Assembly (NCBI GenBank): GCA_021151835.1
Contig: JAGKWO010000007.1
Span: forward strand, 74,784-138,783
Length of the DNA stretch: 64,000 nt
Source: Gammaproteobacteria bacterium
GTDB lineage: Bacteria > Pseudomonadota > Gammaproteobacteria > Pseudomonadales > Cellvibrionaceae
Direction of reading: 5' to 3'
The position numbers were made by a program, and so were the translations under genes. This document shows positions 17,682 to 26,210 of the stretch, piece after piece. Under the pieces are notes generated by a model, which saw only the letters and a list, made by a program, of their open reading frames with translations, searched no databases and was not told where the DNA came from. Numbering within the stretch: the stretch's first letter is position 1; each line of letters begins with the position of its first letter.

Positions 17682-19913
17682 ATGACCACCCCGAAAAACC
17701 GAACGCGCCACAAGCCATTGCAATATTTATTTAAGCAACCATTGGCACTTGCTTGTGCATTGATGCCATTGCTCAGCGCAGTGTCAATCGCCGCAGAAAC
17801 TAATAGCAGTGTCGAAGAAGTGGTTGTTACTGCATCCAAACGCAACCAGAGTTTGCAGGATTTTGCGGGTGCAGCAAGCGTAATAACTAATTTTGCGGGA
17901 ATTAAAAGCCTTGCTGATATCGCTGGCCAGACGACCGGTTTTTCCATTGTGGATGCAGGCCCGCGCAACCCGACCGGTTTGGTAATTCGCGGTTTGCGAA
18001 TGGATGAAGTGGGTGCGAACGATTTGGGTGGCGATGGTGGGGCCGTAGCGAGCTATGTGGATAATATTCCGCTGCAAGGTTATTTTGTTCCGCCAAAATT
18101 CAGCCTGAAGGATTTGCAACAAGTGGAAATTGTACGCGGCCCGCAAGGTACGCTTTACGGTAATGCATCGATCGGCGGATTGATTCGCTATGTCACCGCC
18201 AAACCAGATTTAGAAAAATATTCGGTGCGCGTCAATGCCGAACTTTCGCAAACAAAACACAGTGATGATGTAAATTACAATACTGATCTGATCGTAAATA
18301 CCCCGCTTGTTGATAACACGCTTGGTTTGCGCTTGTTGATCGGCAAAACAGACAATGCCGGTTTTATCGACAACGATTATTTGCTGACCGGTCCAGCAGA
18401 AGACATCAACGATGATCAAACCAAAGAAGCGCGGATAAGTTTGTTGTGGCAACCCACAGATACTTTCTCGTTAAATACGATGTATCACTACCAAAAAATC
18501 AATGTCGGTGACCGCCAGGCAACCAACGAAACTTTTACCGGAAACGAATACGACGCATCAAGCCGGTATTTGCAACCGATGCAAGGTGAGTTGCAGTTGG
18601 CAAGTGTGGATGCGACTGTTGACATGGGGTGGGCAACGCTCACCGCGAGCCTCAACCATTACGATTACCAGCACGCGGAGCGGGCAGATCAAACCGATTA
18701 TTTTATTGCGCTGGATGAGGTTTACTACGGCAACAGTTATTACACCCCGTTCGAAGATTTTTCTGCCTATAACGCCAGTTATGTCGATGTAGTAAAAGAC
18801 AGTGTTGAGTTGCGTTTGGTTTCTCCGGATGACCAACCGTTGCGTTGGTTGTTAGGTGGGTTCTACAGCCGCGATGACCTGGATGTGTTGATGGGAGACC
18901 ATGTGCCCGGCTTTGCAGAATATTTGGGGGAGACATTGCCTGATGATCTGGATTACAAAGCTACCCAGACAGAAATATTGGATGAGTATTCTGTCTACGG
19001 TGAGGTCGCCTATGATTTGACAGACAAGTGGGAAGCCAGCGTCGGTGCCCGTTATTTCCGCTATGACGACGATCTTGATGTCTGCGTAACCTTTTTTCCT
19101 TCTGATGGTGTGCCCGCGTGCGATGTCGGTGATGATGTTAGCAATGACACATTGGGAAAATTTAGTACGACTTATAAATTTACCGAGAATCACAGTGTTT
19201 ATTTTGCAGTTGCCGAGGGCTATCGTCGCGGCGGCGCTAACCTCACACCAGCAGAGGTCACTACTAACCGCTTTTACAATCCTGATAAAGCAACTAACTA
19301 TGAAGTGGGAATCCATTCCTTCTGGTTGGACCAGCGACTGAAATTGAATGCTGCTGTGTTTAATATTGCATGGGAAGATATCCAGGTGCGTATGGTAGCC
19401 GATGGTCGTTCCATTTGGGCGAATGCCGGCGAAGCTCGTTCGCAAGGTGTTGAGTTCGATACATCATTACAATTGAGTAGTGCATTTGTGTTGCGCGCAG
19501 GTTATTCCTATACCGATGCAAAACTAACGGATTCCGTTGAATCAATCGGGATATTTGATGGCGACATATTGCCTGGTGCACCTCGCAACCAGTGGAATAT
19601 CGGTCTCGACTATACCCAATCGTTTAATGCTACAGTCGTTGATGCGAGTATCGGTTTTAATCGTATTGGCGAAATTTACACAGCCCCCAATGACAGTTTC
19701 TACAGCTATGAAAAGCTGGATAGTTACACCACTGCCAACGCGCGCGCTGGTGTAACATTCGGTAATTGGCGCTTGGGCGCATTTGTAAATAATATTGAAA
19801 ACACGCGTGGCATTAACGGCAAGCGCAGTGGTGAATGGCATGGCGATCAAGGCCGGTTTGAATACATTACCCGTCCGCGCACTGTTGGTTTGTCGATAAC
19901 TTATAAGTATTAG
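17682..19913 (+). CDS. TonB-dependent outer-membrane receptor
   Basis: The 743-residue protein starts at MTTPKNRT behind GGAG; an in-frame TTG lies 15 bases earlier. A signal peptide is followed by the TonB box EEVVVTASKR, a plug domain (LADIAGQTTGFSIVDAG, then LVIRGLRMDEV and the QVEIVRGPQGTLYGN segment) and a long 22-strand barrel ending in the aromatic residue of TVGLSITYKY. These receptors import oligosaccharides, siderophores or vitamins using TonB energy. Its place next to the regulator and glucanases suggests oligosaccharide uptake; an iron role is possible but not supported by the neighbours. Confidence 0.88.
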   Translation: MTTPKNRTRHKPLQYLFKQPLALACALMPLLSAVSIAAETNSSVEEVVVTASKRNQSLQDFAGAASVITNFAGIKSLADIAGQTTGFSIVDAGPRNPTGLVIRGLRMDEVGANDLGGDGGAVASYVDNIPLQGYFVPPKFSLKDLQQVEIVRGPQGTLYGNASIGGLIRYVTAKPDLEKYSVRVNAELSQTKHSDDVNYNTDLIVNTPLVDNTLGLRLLIGKTDNAGFIDNDYLLTGPAEDINDDQTKEARISLLWQPTDTFSLNTMYHYQKINVGDRQATNETFTGNEYDASSRYLQPMQGELQLASVDATVDMGWATLTASLNHYDYQHAERADQTDYFIALDEVYYGNSYYTPFEDFSAYNASYVDVVKDSVELRLVSPDDQPLRWLLGGFYSRDDLDVLMGDHVPGFAEYLGETLPDDLDYKATQTEILDEYSVYGEVAYDLTDKWEASVGARYFRYDDDLDVCVTFFPSDGVPACDVGDDVSNDTLGKFSTTYKFTENHSVYFAVAEGYRRGGANLTPAEVTTNRFYNPDKATNYEVGIHSFWLDQRLKLNAAVFNIAWEDIQVRMVADGRSIWANAGEARSQGVEFDTSLQLSSAFVLRAGYSYTDAKLTDSVESIGIFDGDILPGAPRNQWNIGLDYTQSFNATVVDASIGFNRIGEIYTAPNDSFYSYEKLDSYTTANARAGVTFGNWRLGAFVNNIENTRGINGKRSGEWHGDQGRFEYITRPRTVGLSITYKY

Positions 19914-20079
19914 TTGATTGTTAATTCTTATCAATGGAATTAGAAATCCTGAGCTATGCTTGTCCGGTATCCATTTGTTGATCGTTCTCTGGGAGGAGGG
20001 CGATTCGCATTAAAGAAATTTTTCTTTGATGCTTAAGCTATTCAGGGATTCCACACACATTAATGACAGGAATTTAGTT

Positions 20080-20664
20080 ATGGCAGCAGAAAAAAAGAAA
20101 ACCAGTGAAAAGAAAGCAGCAGCGAAAAAACCTGCAAAAAAGGCAGCAGCAAAAGCTCCGGTAAAAAAAGGTAAGAAAACAGTAGCCGCCGAAAATGTCA
20201 CCATCCTGGTGCCCAGAGGTGGCCAGGTTATTCAGTACTTTAATTTGACGCCTGCACTGCCCACAGATACTGGCCATGGCGATTGGATATTCACTGAAGA
20301 GGGCTCAACCCAGGATATTGAAACATTAACTGTTGGGTTTGCTGAGAACCCATTGCCGTTGGAAAGAGAGCTTGAACGCGCAGTGTTGGTTATCAGTATG
20401 GTGCAAAATCCTTCATCTAATGGAACATGGCGATTTGCATTGGGTGGCGTTGCTACCGATCATGGTGATGAAGACCCGAACAACGATGTAGTAGTCGATA
20501 TTATCGACAACGGGTTTACGCTGATTGCCTATGTTCAGGTATTGGAAAACTCTGCTGAATACATTCCCTTCGGATTTGTTGCATCGTTTACTGATAATCA
20601 AACCGGTGTTGTTTCTATTTACGAATCGCAAGACCCGGGGATTATTCCTGTTCGACCCGCATAA
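20080..20664 (+). CDS. Uncharacterised protein with histone H1-like Lys/Ala tail
   Basis: The 194-residue product starts at MAAEKKKTSEKK, with AGGAA seven bases upstream. Residues 4-36 are almost only Lys, Ala and Pro (KKPAKKAAAKAPVKKGKK), as in bacterial histone H1-like tails. The rest is an acidic, probably beta-rich domain (VTILVPRGGQVIQYFNLTPA onward, with HGDEDPNNDVVVDIIDNG) that I do not recognise. No signal peptide or membrane helix is seen. It converges with the kinase gene, their stops only 15 bases apart. The tail could bind DNA, RNA or polyphosphate, or be a kinase target; none of this is shown by sequence alone. Confidence 0.65.
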   Translation: MAAEKKKTSEKKAAAKKPAKKAAAKAPVKKGKKTVAAENVTILVPRGGQVIQYFNLTPALPTDTGHGDWIFTEEGSTQDIETLTVGFAENPLPLERELERAVLVISMVQNPSSNGTWRFALGGVATDHGDEDPNNDVVVDIIDNGFTLIAYVQVLENSAEYIPFGFVASFTDNQTGVVSIYESQDPGIIPVRPA

Positions 20665-20679
20665 GTTAATTATTCAGGA

Positions 20680-23346
20680 TCACGGGGGACAGCGGTTGCT
20701 TCTTCCGTGGTCATTCATTAAGTTTATAAATTTCTCTTCCTGACATAAGACATCAAACCAGGCAAAATTGAACCAAATACTGTTCAAGCCATTGTTTAAC
20801 GTTGTTTCAATGTTCAATAGGGCAGATGCATTATTTTTGGCAATTGTGTGAACCAGTGCTGCGGTATACAGGGTGTCAATATTCTGCGGGTCTTCCTTTT
20901 CTAACTGTTGCAATGCAATTAATGCTTTAGTTATGTTACCTGTATGCGCATAAGCCTGCGCGAGATTCCTTAACGCCTCACCATTTTTATTTTTGGGGTC
21001 TATGGAGTCAATAATTTTCTTGTATTTAGTTTTTGCAGATTCAACATCACCTGAAAGATTCTCCGCATCAGCCTTGTTTAATAAAATAGTATTAAGTTGA
21101 GGTGCTAACTTCTCCGCTTTGTCAAACAATGCAAGTGCGGCACTATAATTTTTCATCAATAAGTGGCATAGGCCGAGGTTTCCCAAGCTGAGGATATCAT
21201 CAGGTTTTTGCGCTAATGCTTTTTCAAAGGAGCGGCTTGCCTCAAGTGTATTACCCTCGGTGAGCGCAACGTTACCATTAACGCTGTGTGCTTTATAATA
21301 ATTTGGCGACAACGCTATAGATTCGCTGATATATTTTTTGGCTTGAGTTGTGTTTCCTGAATACCAGTAGGCATTTGCCAGATTGAAAAAATTGCTTGCT
21401 GTCGGGCGTGCTTTAAGTGATGCACTGTAATAATTGATGGCCGATTCATAATCATTTTGCGCCATTGCTCCATAACCAAGCAGTTCATTAATTGTTGATG
21501 TGCTGGTAGTCGATTTTTTAATGTCGTCCACAATTGTTGCTGCCGCTTGAAGGTTCCCTTTAGCAATTTCAAGGTAGTACAAGTTGTACATGTGGCTAAG
21601 TGATTTTTTGTTTTGAACAAAACTTAATAGCTTTTCCAGTCTATCCAGGTAATCAACTATCTGTGTTTCGTGGTAAAGATCAATCGCTGCATCTTTGTAT
21701 AGTGTTTGAAACGTGGGCGTTTCCCGGATTGGAGAACTGAGTGCATCGAGATCAGTTAATAGTTTTAAACTTGTTCCTTTTTCGCGGTATTCAAGGTTTG
21801 CCTTTATCAATGCATAGTATTCTTTTTCGTCGATATTCTTTAACGTACTACTAAAATATTGAGAGTATAGATTCCCTATATTGTTTTGGGTCGTATCTGC
21901 AACGGAGGCATAATTATCTGTTAATACATCCACCTTTTTGGAGCTGACCACCCTTAACCGATTTTTTTGTGGTTCTTTTTCGGCTGCAAGCCGTGTAAAG
22001 GTTAATGAGCAGGATTCGATCTTGCATTGTATTTCTACGGTAATTAACTCATCAGCTATAGTTGCTTTAAGAATTGCCTCGTTATCTCCGTTTACATCGA
22101 TGATTTCGGTGTCCGGAATTAAATAATAATCAGGTAGTTGAATGACGCTTTGTTGGATCGCATCATAAACTACGTTTTTCACCAACTCCTGCTGCGACTC
22201 CTGCATGCCCTCCGCCGTTAATTTCGGTGGAATCACCGCCACATATTTCGGTGGTTTGGGTTGTAATTGCCAGACAACAACCCCCGCGATAATTAAAAAA
22301 CTTGCCGTCGCTGAGCCAACAATAATTTTATTGTTGGCGATATAGTTTTTAATTTTCTGCCAAATGGAGTTTTTTGGAGCAACTGCCGCTGCAACAAAGC
22401 GTGTATCAAATGTGGGGTGATCCTGGGTGCGCACGGTTTTGGTGTTGGCAGCTAACGGAATTGCCAACGCTTGCGTGTCATCGCCAAACAAATCGTTGTG
22501 CCAGGTTAATTCCTTGAGTTTTGCAAATTGCGCCGCTACCCAATGGGTGTTGTCCGGGCGTTTATCGGGATCTTTGGATAACAGCTGGCCAAGCAGGTCG
22601 ATAAACTCCACCGGCAAATCCGGATTATGTTTTTGCGGTGCCGTCGGCGGGTGGGAAATAATCCGCTGCATGGTTTGCAATTTGTTGTTGGTGTCGCCAA
22701 AAGGATGCGCGCCGCAGAGCAATTGGTACGCGAGGATACCTAACGAAAATAAATCGCTTTTAAAGTTAATGGTTTCGCCCATGGCCTGTTCGGGAGACAT
22801 GGAACAATAACTGCCGGCGACGTGATCAGTAATCGTGGCATTAAAGTCTTGCGATTTGGCGATGCCAAGGTCGGTAATTTTTGCCTGGCCGCGTTTGTTG
22901 ATCAGGATATTTTCAGTTTTTAAATCGCGGTGAATAATACCGGCGTCGTGTGCAACCGCGAGGCCTTCACTAATTTGTACCAGCCATTGCAGGCGTTGCG
23001 TAATAGGCACCAGGTGCTCGCGCAAATAAAGGTGCAGGTTTTGGCCATCGACCAGTTCCATCACCAGTGCGACTTGTTCGGGCGCTTCAATAAAATCGTA
23101 AATCTGGACAATATTCGGATGATTTAATTTGGCGAGCAAGAGCGCTTCGCGTTTAAACCGTTCAATGTAATGGGCTTCAAATAATTCGGTACGCAAACAT
23201 TTAATAGCGACATCGCGCTCCAGCCGCGTATCGCGCGCGCGATACACCAAACCCATACCGCCGCGACCAATGCAGTCGCGCAATTGATAATGCCCCAGTT
23301 GAACCGGGGCATTGTCGTTGGCGGAGTGGGGTGGAGAGTTATTCAT
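20680..23346 (-). CDS. Transmembrane Hanks-type Ser/Thr kinase with C-terminal TPR repeats
   Basis: The 888-residue protein starts at ATG 23346, ten bases after the FHA gene. The kinase domain covers about residues 18-275: Gly loop GRGGMG, catalytic Lys in VAIK, HRDLKTENIL with the catalytic Asp near 141, DLG in place of DFG, and SPEQAMGE. One membrane helix follows (about 341-360), then a segment starting VAVIPPKL that recalls TolB/FlgO-like sensor domains, then several TPR repeats (about 600-880, for example GYGAMAQNDYESAINYYSAS). The TPR part should be periplasmic. It probably phosphorylates the FHA protein or a partner bound by it. Confidence 0.87.
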   Translation of the reverse strand: MNNSPPHSANDNAPVQLGHYQLRDCIGRGGMGLVYRARDTRLERDVAIKCLRTELFEAHYIERFKREALLLAKLNHPNIVQIYDFIEAPEQVALVMELVDGQNLHLYLREHLVPITQRLQWLVQISEGLAVAHDAGIIHRDLKTENILINKRGQAKITDLGIAKSQDFNATITDHVAGSYCSMSPEQAMGETINFKSDLFSLGILAYQLLCGAHPFGDTNNKLQTMQRIISHPPTAPQKHNPDLPVEFIDLLGQLLSKDPDKRPDNTHWVAAQFAKLKELTWHNDLFGDDTQALAIPLAANTKTVRTQDHPTFDTRFVAAAVAPKNSIWQKIKNYIANNKIIVGSATASFLIIAGVVVWQLQPKPPKYVAVIPPKLTAEGMQESQQELVKNVVYDAIQQSVIQLPDYYLIPDTEIIDVNGDNEAILKATIADELITVEIQCKIESCSLTFTRLAAEKEPQKNRLRVVSSKKVDVLTDNYASVADTTQNNIGNLYSQYFSSTLKNIDEKEYYALIKANLEYREKGTSLKLLTDLDALSSPIRETPTFQTLYKDAAIDLYHETQIVDYLDRLEKLLSFVQNKKSLSHMYNLYYLEIAKGNLQAAATIVDDIKKSTTSTSTINELLGYGAMAQNDYESAINYYSASLKARPTASNFFNLANAYWYSGNTTQAKKYISESIALSPNYYKAHSVNGNVALTEGNTLEASRSFEKALAQKPDDILSLGNLGLCHLLMKNYSAALALFDKAEKLAPQLNTILLNKADAENLSGDVESAKTKYKKIIDSIDPKNKNGEALRNLAQAYAHTGNITKALIALQQLEKEDPQNIDTLYTAALVHTIAKNNASALLNIETTLNNGLNSIWFNFAWFDVLCQEEKFINLMNDHGRSNRCPP

Positions 23347-23356
23347 CAATTAACAA

Positions 23357-24328
23357 TCAACTCTCGAGGTACGAGGAGGCGAGTGTGAGTTTGTCGCCTT
23401 TATAAATTTTAAATTTTTCGCAACCAAAGCGAATCTTCCCGCCGCGCCTTTCCAGCAGGCATTGCTGGCCCAATGCATCGGGCAGGATGTCTGCCAATTG
23501 TTTGCGCGCGCGGAAAATCTGGATGTTCATGTGGGTTGAATCCAACCCTAATTCTGCAGCGAGTTGATCGGCGTAAACCCAGCCCTGGCTTTTGCTATCG
23601 AGTCCGCGCGTTGCATCTTCCGCACGGTGACGGGCAAGTTGCAGCAATAAATAGTGATGCGTGCGCACGGCGAGATCCAGCGGTTGCTGGTGATGCAATT
23701 CGAGCTGGGTGGTCTCTTCATCCAGGCTCATATTAAAAATAAATTCGTAATCATTGATGTGGCGCGAGGCTTTGGTTTCAGTCGGGCCATAAATTTGCGC
23801 GCGCAGGAACTGCCAGTGCGTGTTGTCAAATTGCACCAGGTCACCGTCGTTTAATTCAATAGGTTCTTCCTGCTGCTGATGCAGTGGCTCGCGAAACCAT
23901 TGTTGTTGGTCTTCGTTAAAATAAACAGCCAGTTCCGGGGTATTGGCATCGGGCAATAAATGGTATCGGCTCAAATAAATCGGCGGGCTAATTTGCGGTG
24001 TTTGGCCTAACGGCCACAGCATATCTGCCGGGGCGGCAAGATCGATCACTTTCAAACCGGGATCACTTTGCTCGGCAAAATGAATTTCATCGCCCGTTGC
24101 CAGGTCGTGGCATTCGCCCTGGCCAAGGCTTATCCCATTGATCCAGGTGCCGTTAAGGCCGAGGTTTTTAATGCGCCAGTGACGGCCATTCCATTCAATT
24201 GCCGCATGCAATTTGGACACATAGGGTTTGTCGATGTGTGTATTCACACTGGCCGCCAACCGACCAAAGGTGTGGTGGGGGGCCAGCGGGAAATAGGTTT
24301 CTGTTGCTACATCCAGCAGATAGGCCAT
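23357..24328 (-). CDS. FHA-domain protein with C-terminal winged-helix-like region
   Basis: The 323-residue protein opens with an FHA domain (residues about 15-90): HTFGRLAASVNTHIDKPYVSKLHA and LGLNGTWINGISL carry the Arg, Ser, His and Asn residues that bind phosphothreonine. A middle part of unclear fold follows. The C-terminal third (YADQLAAELGLDSTHMNIQI and then RARKQLADILPDAL) looks like the winged-helix DNA-binding domain of OmpR/SARP-type regulators. It is the first gene of a two-gene unit with the kinase and is divergent from the AAA+ gene. A phosphorylation-responsive DNA-binding role is plausible; it is inference. Confidence 0.8.
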   Translation of the reverse strand: MAYLLDVATETYFPLAPHHTFGRLAASVNTHIDKPYVSKLHAAIEWNGRHWRIKNLGLNGTWINGISLGQGECHDLATGDEIHFAEQSDPGLKVIDLAAPADMLWPLGQTPQISPPIYLSRYHLLPDANTPELAVYFNEDQQQWFREPLHQQQEEPIELNDGDLVQFDNTHWQFLRAQIYGPTETKASRHINDYEFIFNMSLDEETTQLELHHQQPLDLAVRTHHYLLLQLARHRAEDATRGLDSKSQGWVYADQLAAELGLDSTHMNIQIFRARKQLADILPDALGQQCLLERRGGKIRFGCEKFKIYKGDKLTLASSYLES

Positions 24329-24592
24329 AAAGGTTTCCGTGCAATTAAAGGCACAGCGTGTGGTGCTTAGTTCCTGGCTCCGGTGATGATCCTTTAATAG
24401 AGAAACGCTGGGGGCCTGCTTTTCTGTTATTTCTTCAGGTTAGTTGTAATTCTGTGTAATAGGCAATTATCGGGCCGGGCTATAGATTGCCACAAGATGC
24501 CGGTGTTTTCCCATCGTCGCAGTTGTTATCAGGAGCCAAGGGTACCTGGTGGTCTGCGATGGCCTGATGAATAGTACCATGAGATTGTTCCT

Positions 24593-25801
24593 ATGATTGG
24601 CCTCTTTAAAGCGTCCAATACCCATAAGCCCGTTGCGCGTGCAATCCATAAATTCAATCAGTCCTCCACCGCGAAATGGGTACCGGTCAATAAAAGTTTT
24701 ATCACCCTTACCAAAATTATTTTACGCGCGGCAAGTGAACGTTTAAGCCTTGCCCAATTGGCAATTACCTTGCGTTGCGTGACTCACCAGGGCTATCGCC
24801 ATTTGCTGCTGGTTAATGACGCACAAGACTTGCAGGTAGCGGCAATCGGCCAGACGGAAGAGTTCATTATTTCCGCGCAGGATTCTATCGGTGCGCCCTT
24901 TGCAAACTTTAAAGCCGAGGCAGCTTACAGTTTGCCAATCGATTTTAAACCGCCACAAGGAAATATCCAGCGCCTCGGATATCTGGTGGCGCAATCCCGG
25001 CCGGGTTGTGCAATCAAGCGTGAACAGGTGATAAAAGACCTGGCACTGGTGGCTGATGAAATTGTGCGCACTATCGGGCGTTACCAAACTCGCTATCGCG
25101 CCATCCATGTGTATGGCGACCAGAGTTACTGGATTGGCAATAGCAAGGCATTACGCCTGCTCGATCAGCAGATGGATTTGCTGGCCAAAGGGAATTTGCC
25201 GGTGCTGGTGCGTGCGGATAAGGGGACCGGCAAGGTGATTGCGGCGCGCAGTTTGCACTGTTTGGGGCGGCCGGAGCTGGCTCCATTTATCGAATCGGAT
25301 TGCACCGAATGGGAGCAGGGAAATGCGGCGAGTATCCTGCAATCCCTCCATAGTTTTGCTAACGGAGGCACTTTGTTCTTACGCAATCTGGATGCATTAT
25401 CGCCCGGTGATTTCCAGCATTTGCATGAATTCTGGCGGCAGGCCTCCCAAGCCGAATTTGATGGCAGCTACAGTTTGAAATTAATCGTCAGCCTGAGTCG
25501 CTTTGATTGCACCTTGAGCAAAATGCAGCACCACTGGCTGCAGCACAATACACGTGAATTGCACTTGCCCAGCCTGAAGGAGCGCCGCGAAGATATTCGC
25601 GATCTCGCCCAGTTTTTTATTGGTGAATTTGCGTTGGGCGATGGTGTGGATTTAACCGAAGACGCCTGGCGCTCGCTGGAAGCAGCGCCCTGGCAAGGTA
25701 ATGTCGAACAGCTAAAGCAAATGATCAAAAAGCTGGTACTGATAGCGGATGGCAGTTTAATTAATGCCGAAGAATTAGCCCCCTTGCTGGAATTGCACTA
25801 A
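24593..25801 (+). CDS. Degenerate NtrC-like AAA+ protein without GAFTGA loop or HTH
   Basis: The 402-residue protein has an N-terminal region of about 190 residues without a clear family and a sigma-54-activator-like AAA+ domain (about 180-395). Walker A is ADKGTGK at 208-214, the Walker B region GGTLFLRNLD has lost the Asp-Glu pair, and the whole ELFGHEKGAFTGA segment that contacts sigma-54 is missing. Late motifs remain: LPSLKERREDIRDL and the NVEQLKQMIKKLVLIADGSL segment. There is no C-terminal Fis-type helix-turn-helix. It is therefore unlikely to be a classical activator. It is divergent from the FHA-kinase pair and may be part of that signalling group. Confidence 0.8.
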   Translation: MIGLFKASNTHKPVARAIHKFNQSSTAKWVPVNKSFITLTKIILRAASERLSLAQLAITLRCVTHQGYRHLLLVNDAQDLQVAAIGQTEEFIISAQDSIGAPFANFKAEAAYSLPIDFKPPQGNIQRLGYLVAQSRPGCAIKREQVIKDLALVADEIVRTIGRYQTRYRAIHVYGDQSYWIGNSKALRLLDQQMDLLAKGNLPVLVRADKGTGKVIAARSLHCLGRPELAPFIESDCTEWEQGNAASILQSLHSFANGGTLFLRNLDALSPGDFQHLHEFWRQASQAEFDGSYSLKLIVSLSRFDCTLSKMQHHWLQHNTRELHLPSLKERREDIRDLAQFFIGEFALGDGVDLTEDAWRSLEAAPWQGNVEQLKQMIKKLVLIADGSLINAEELAPLLELH

Positions 25802-25973
25802 TTATTGATGTCGCGGCTGCCGCTGCCGCGATTCCTCCCTCGATGTTCCCCTGCACATAGACCTTATCCCGCTTTGTTGTCCCCCTGCGGGGGCGGGGTT
25901 ATACTGCCCCGTCTTTTACCCGGCCCCGGGTTGCCGAATTGGCAATCCAAGGGGTGTAATCGGATTTGTGCCT

Positions 25974-26162
25974 ATGAAATTCCCTGCGGTTTTGTTATTG
26001 CTTTGCCTTGGTATTTCCTGCCTTGGGCTCAGTGCTTGTGGCCAGAAAGGCCCGCTGTTTTTACCATCAGAACAACCCGAGCAAGGTAGTGGCGACAAAC
26101 CTGACGCATCGACTAACGAGCCCGCTGTAGATAAAACCCAAAAACCGGCAGGCGCTCCCTGA
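25974..26162 (+). CDS. lptM: LPS-assembly-associated lipoprotein LptM (YifL family)
   Basis: This 62-residue lipoprotein has a signal peptide with lipobox LSAC, and the mature protein starts CGQKGPLFLP, the conserved motif of the LptM/YifL family. In E. coli LptM binds the LptDE translocon and helps its oxidative maturation. It sits upstream of lysA, the usual place in Gammaproteobacteria. The tail is rich in Glu, Asp, Pro and Lys. Confidence 0.82.
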   Translation: MKFPAVLLLLCLGISCLGLSACGQKGPLFLPSEQPEQGSGDKPDASTNEPAVDKTQKPAGAP

Positions 26163-26210
26163 TTTTTCATCCACCCGATTTTTCCATCTGATTGTTGATC
26201 GAGATTGTTT

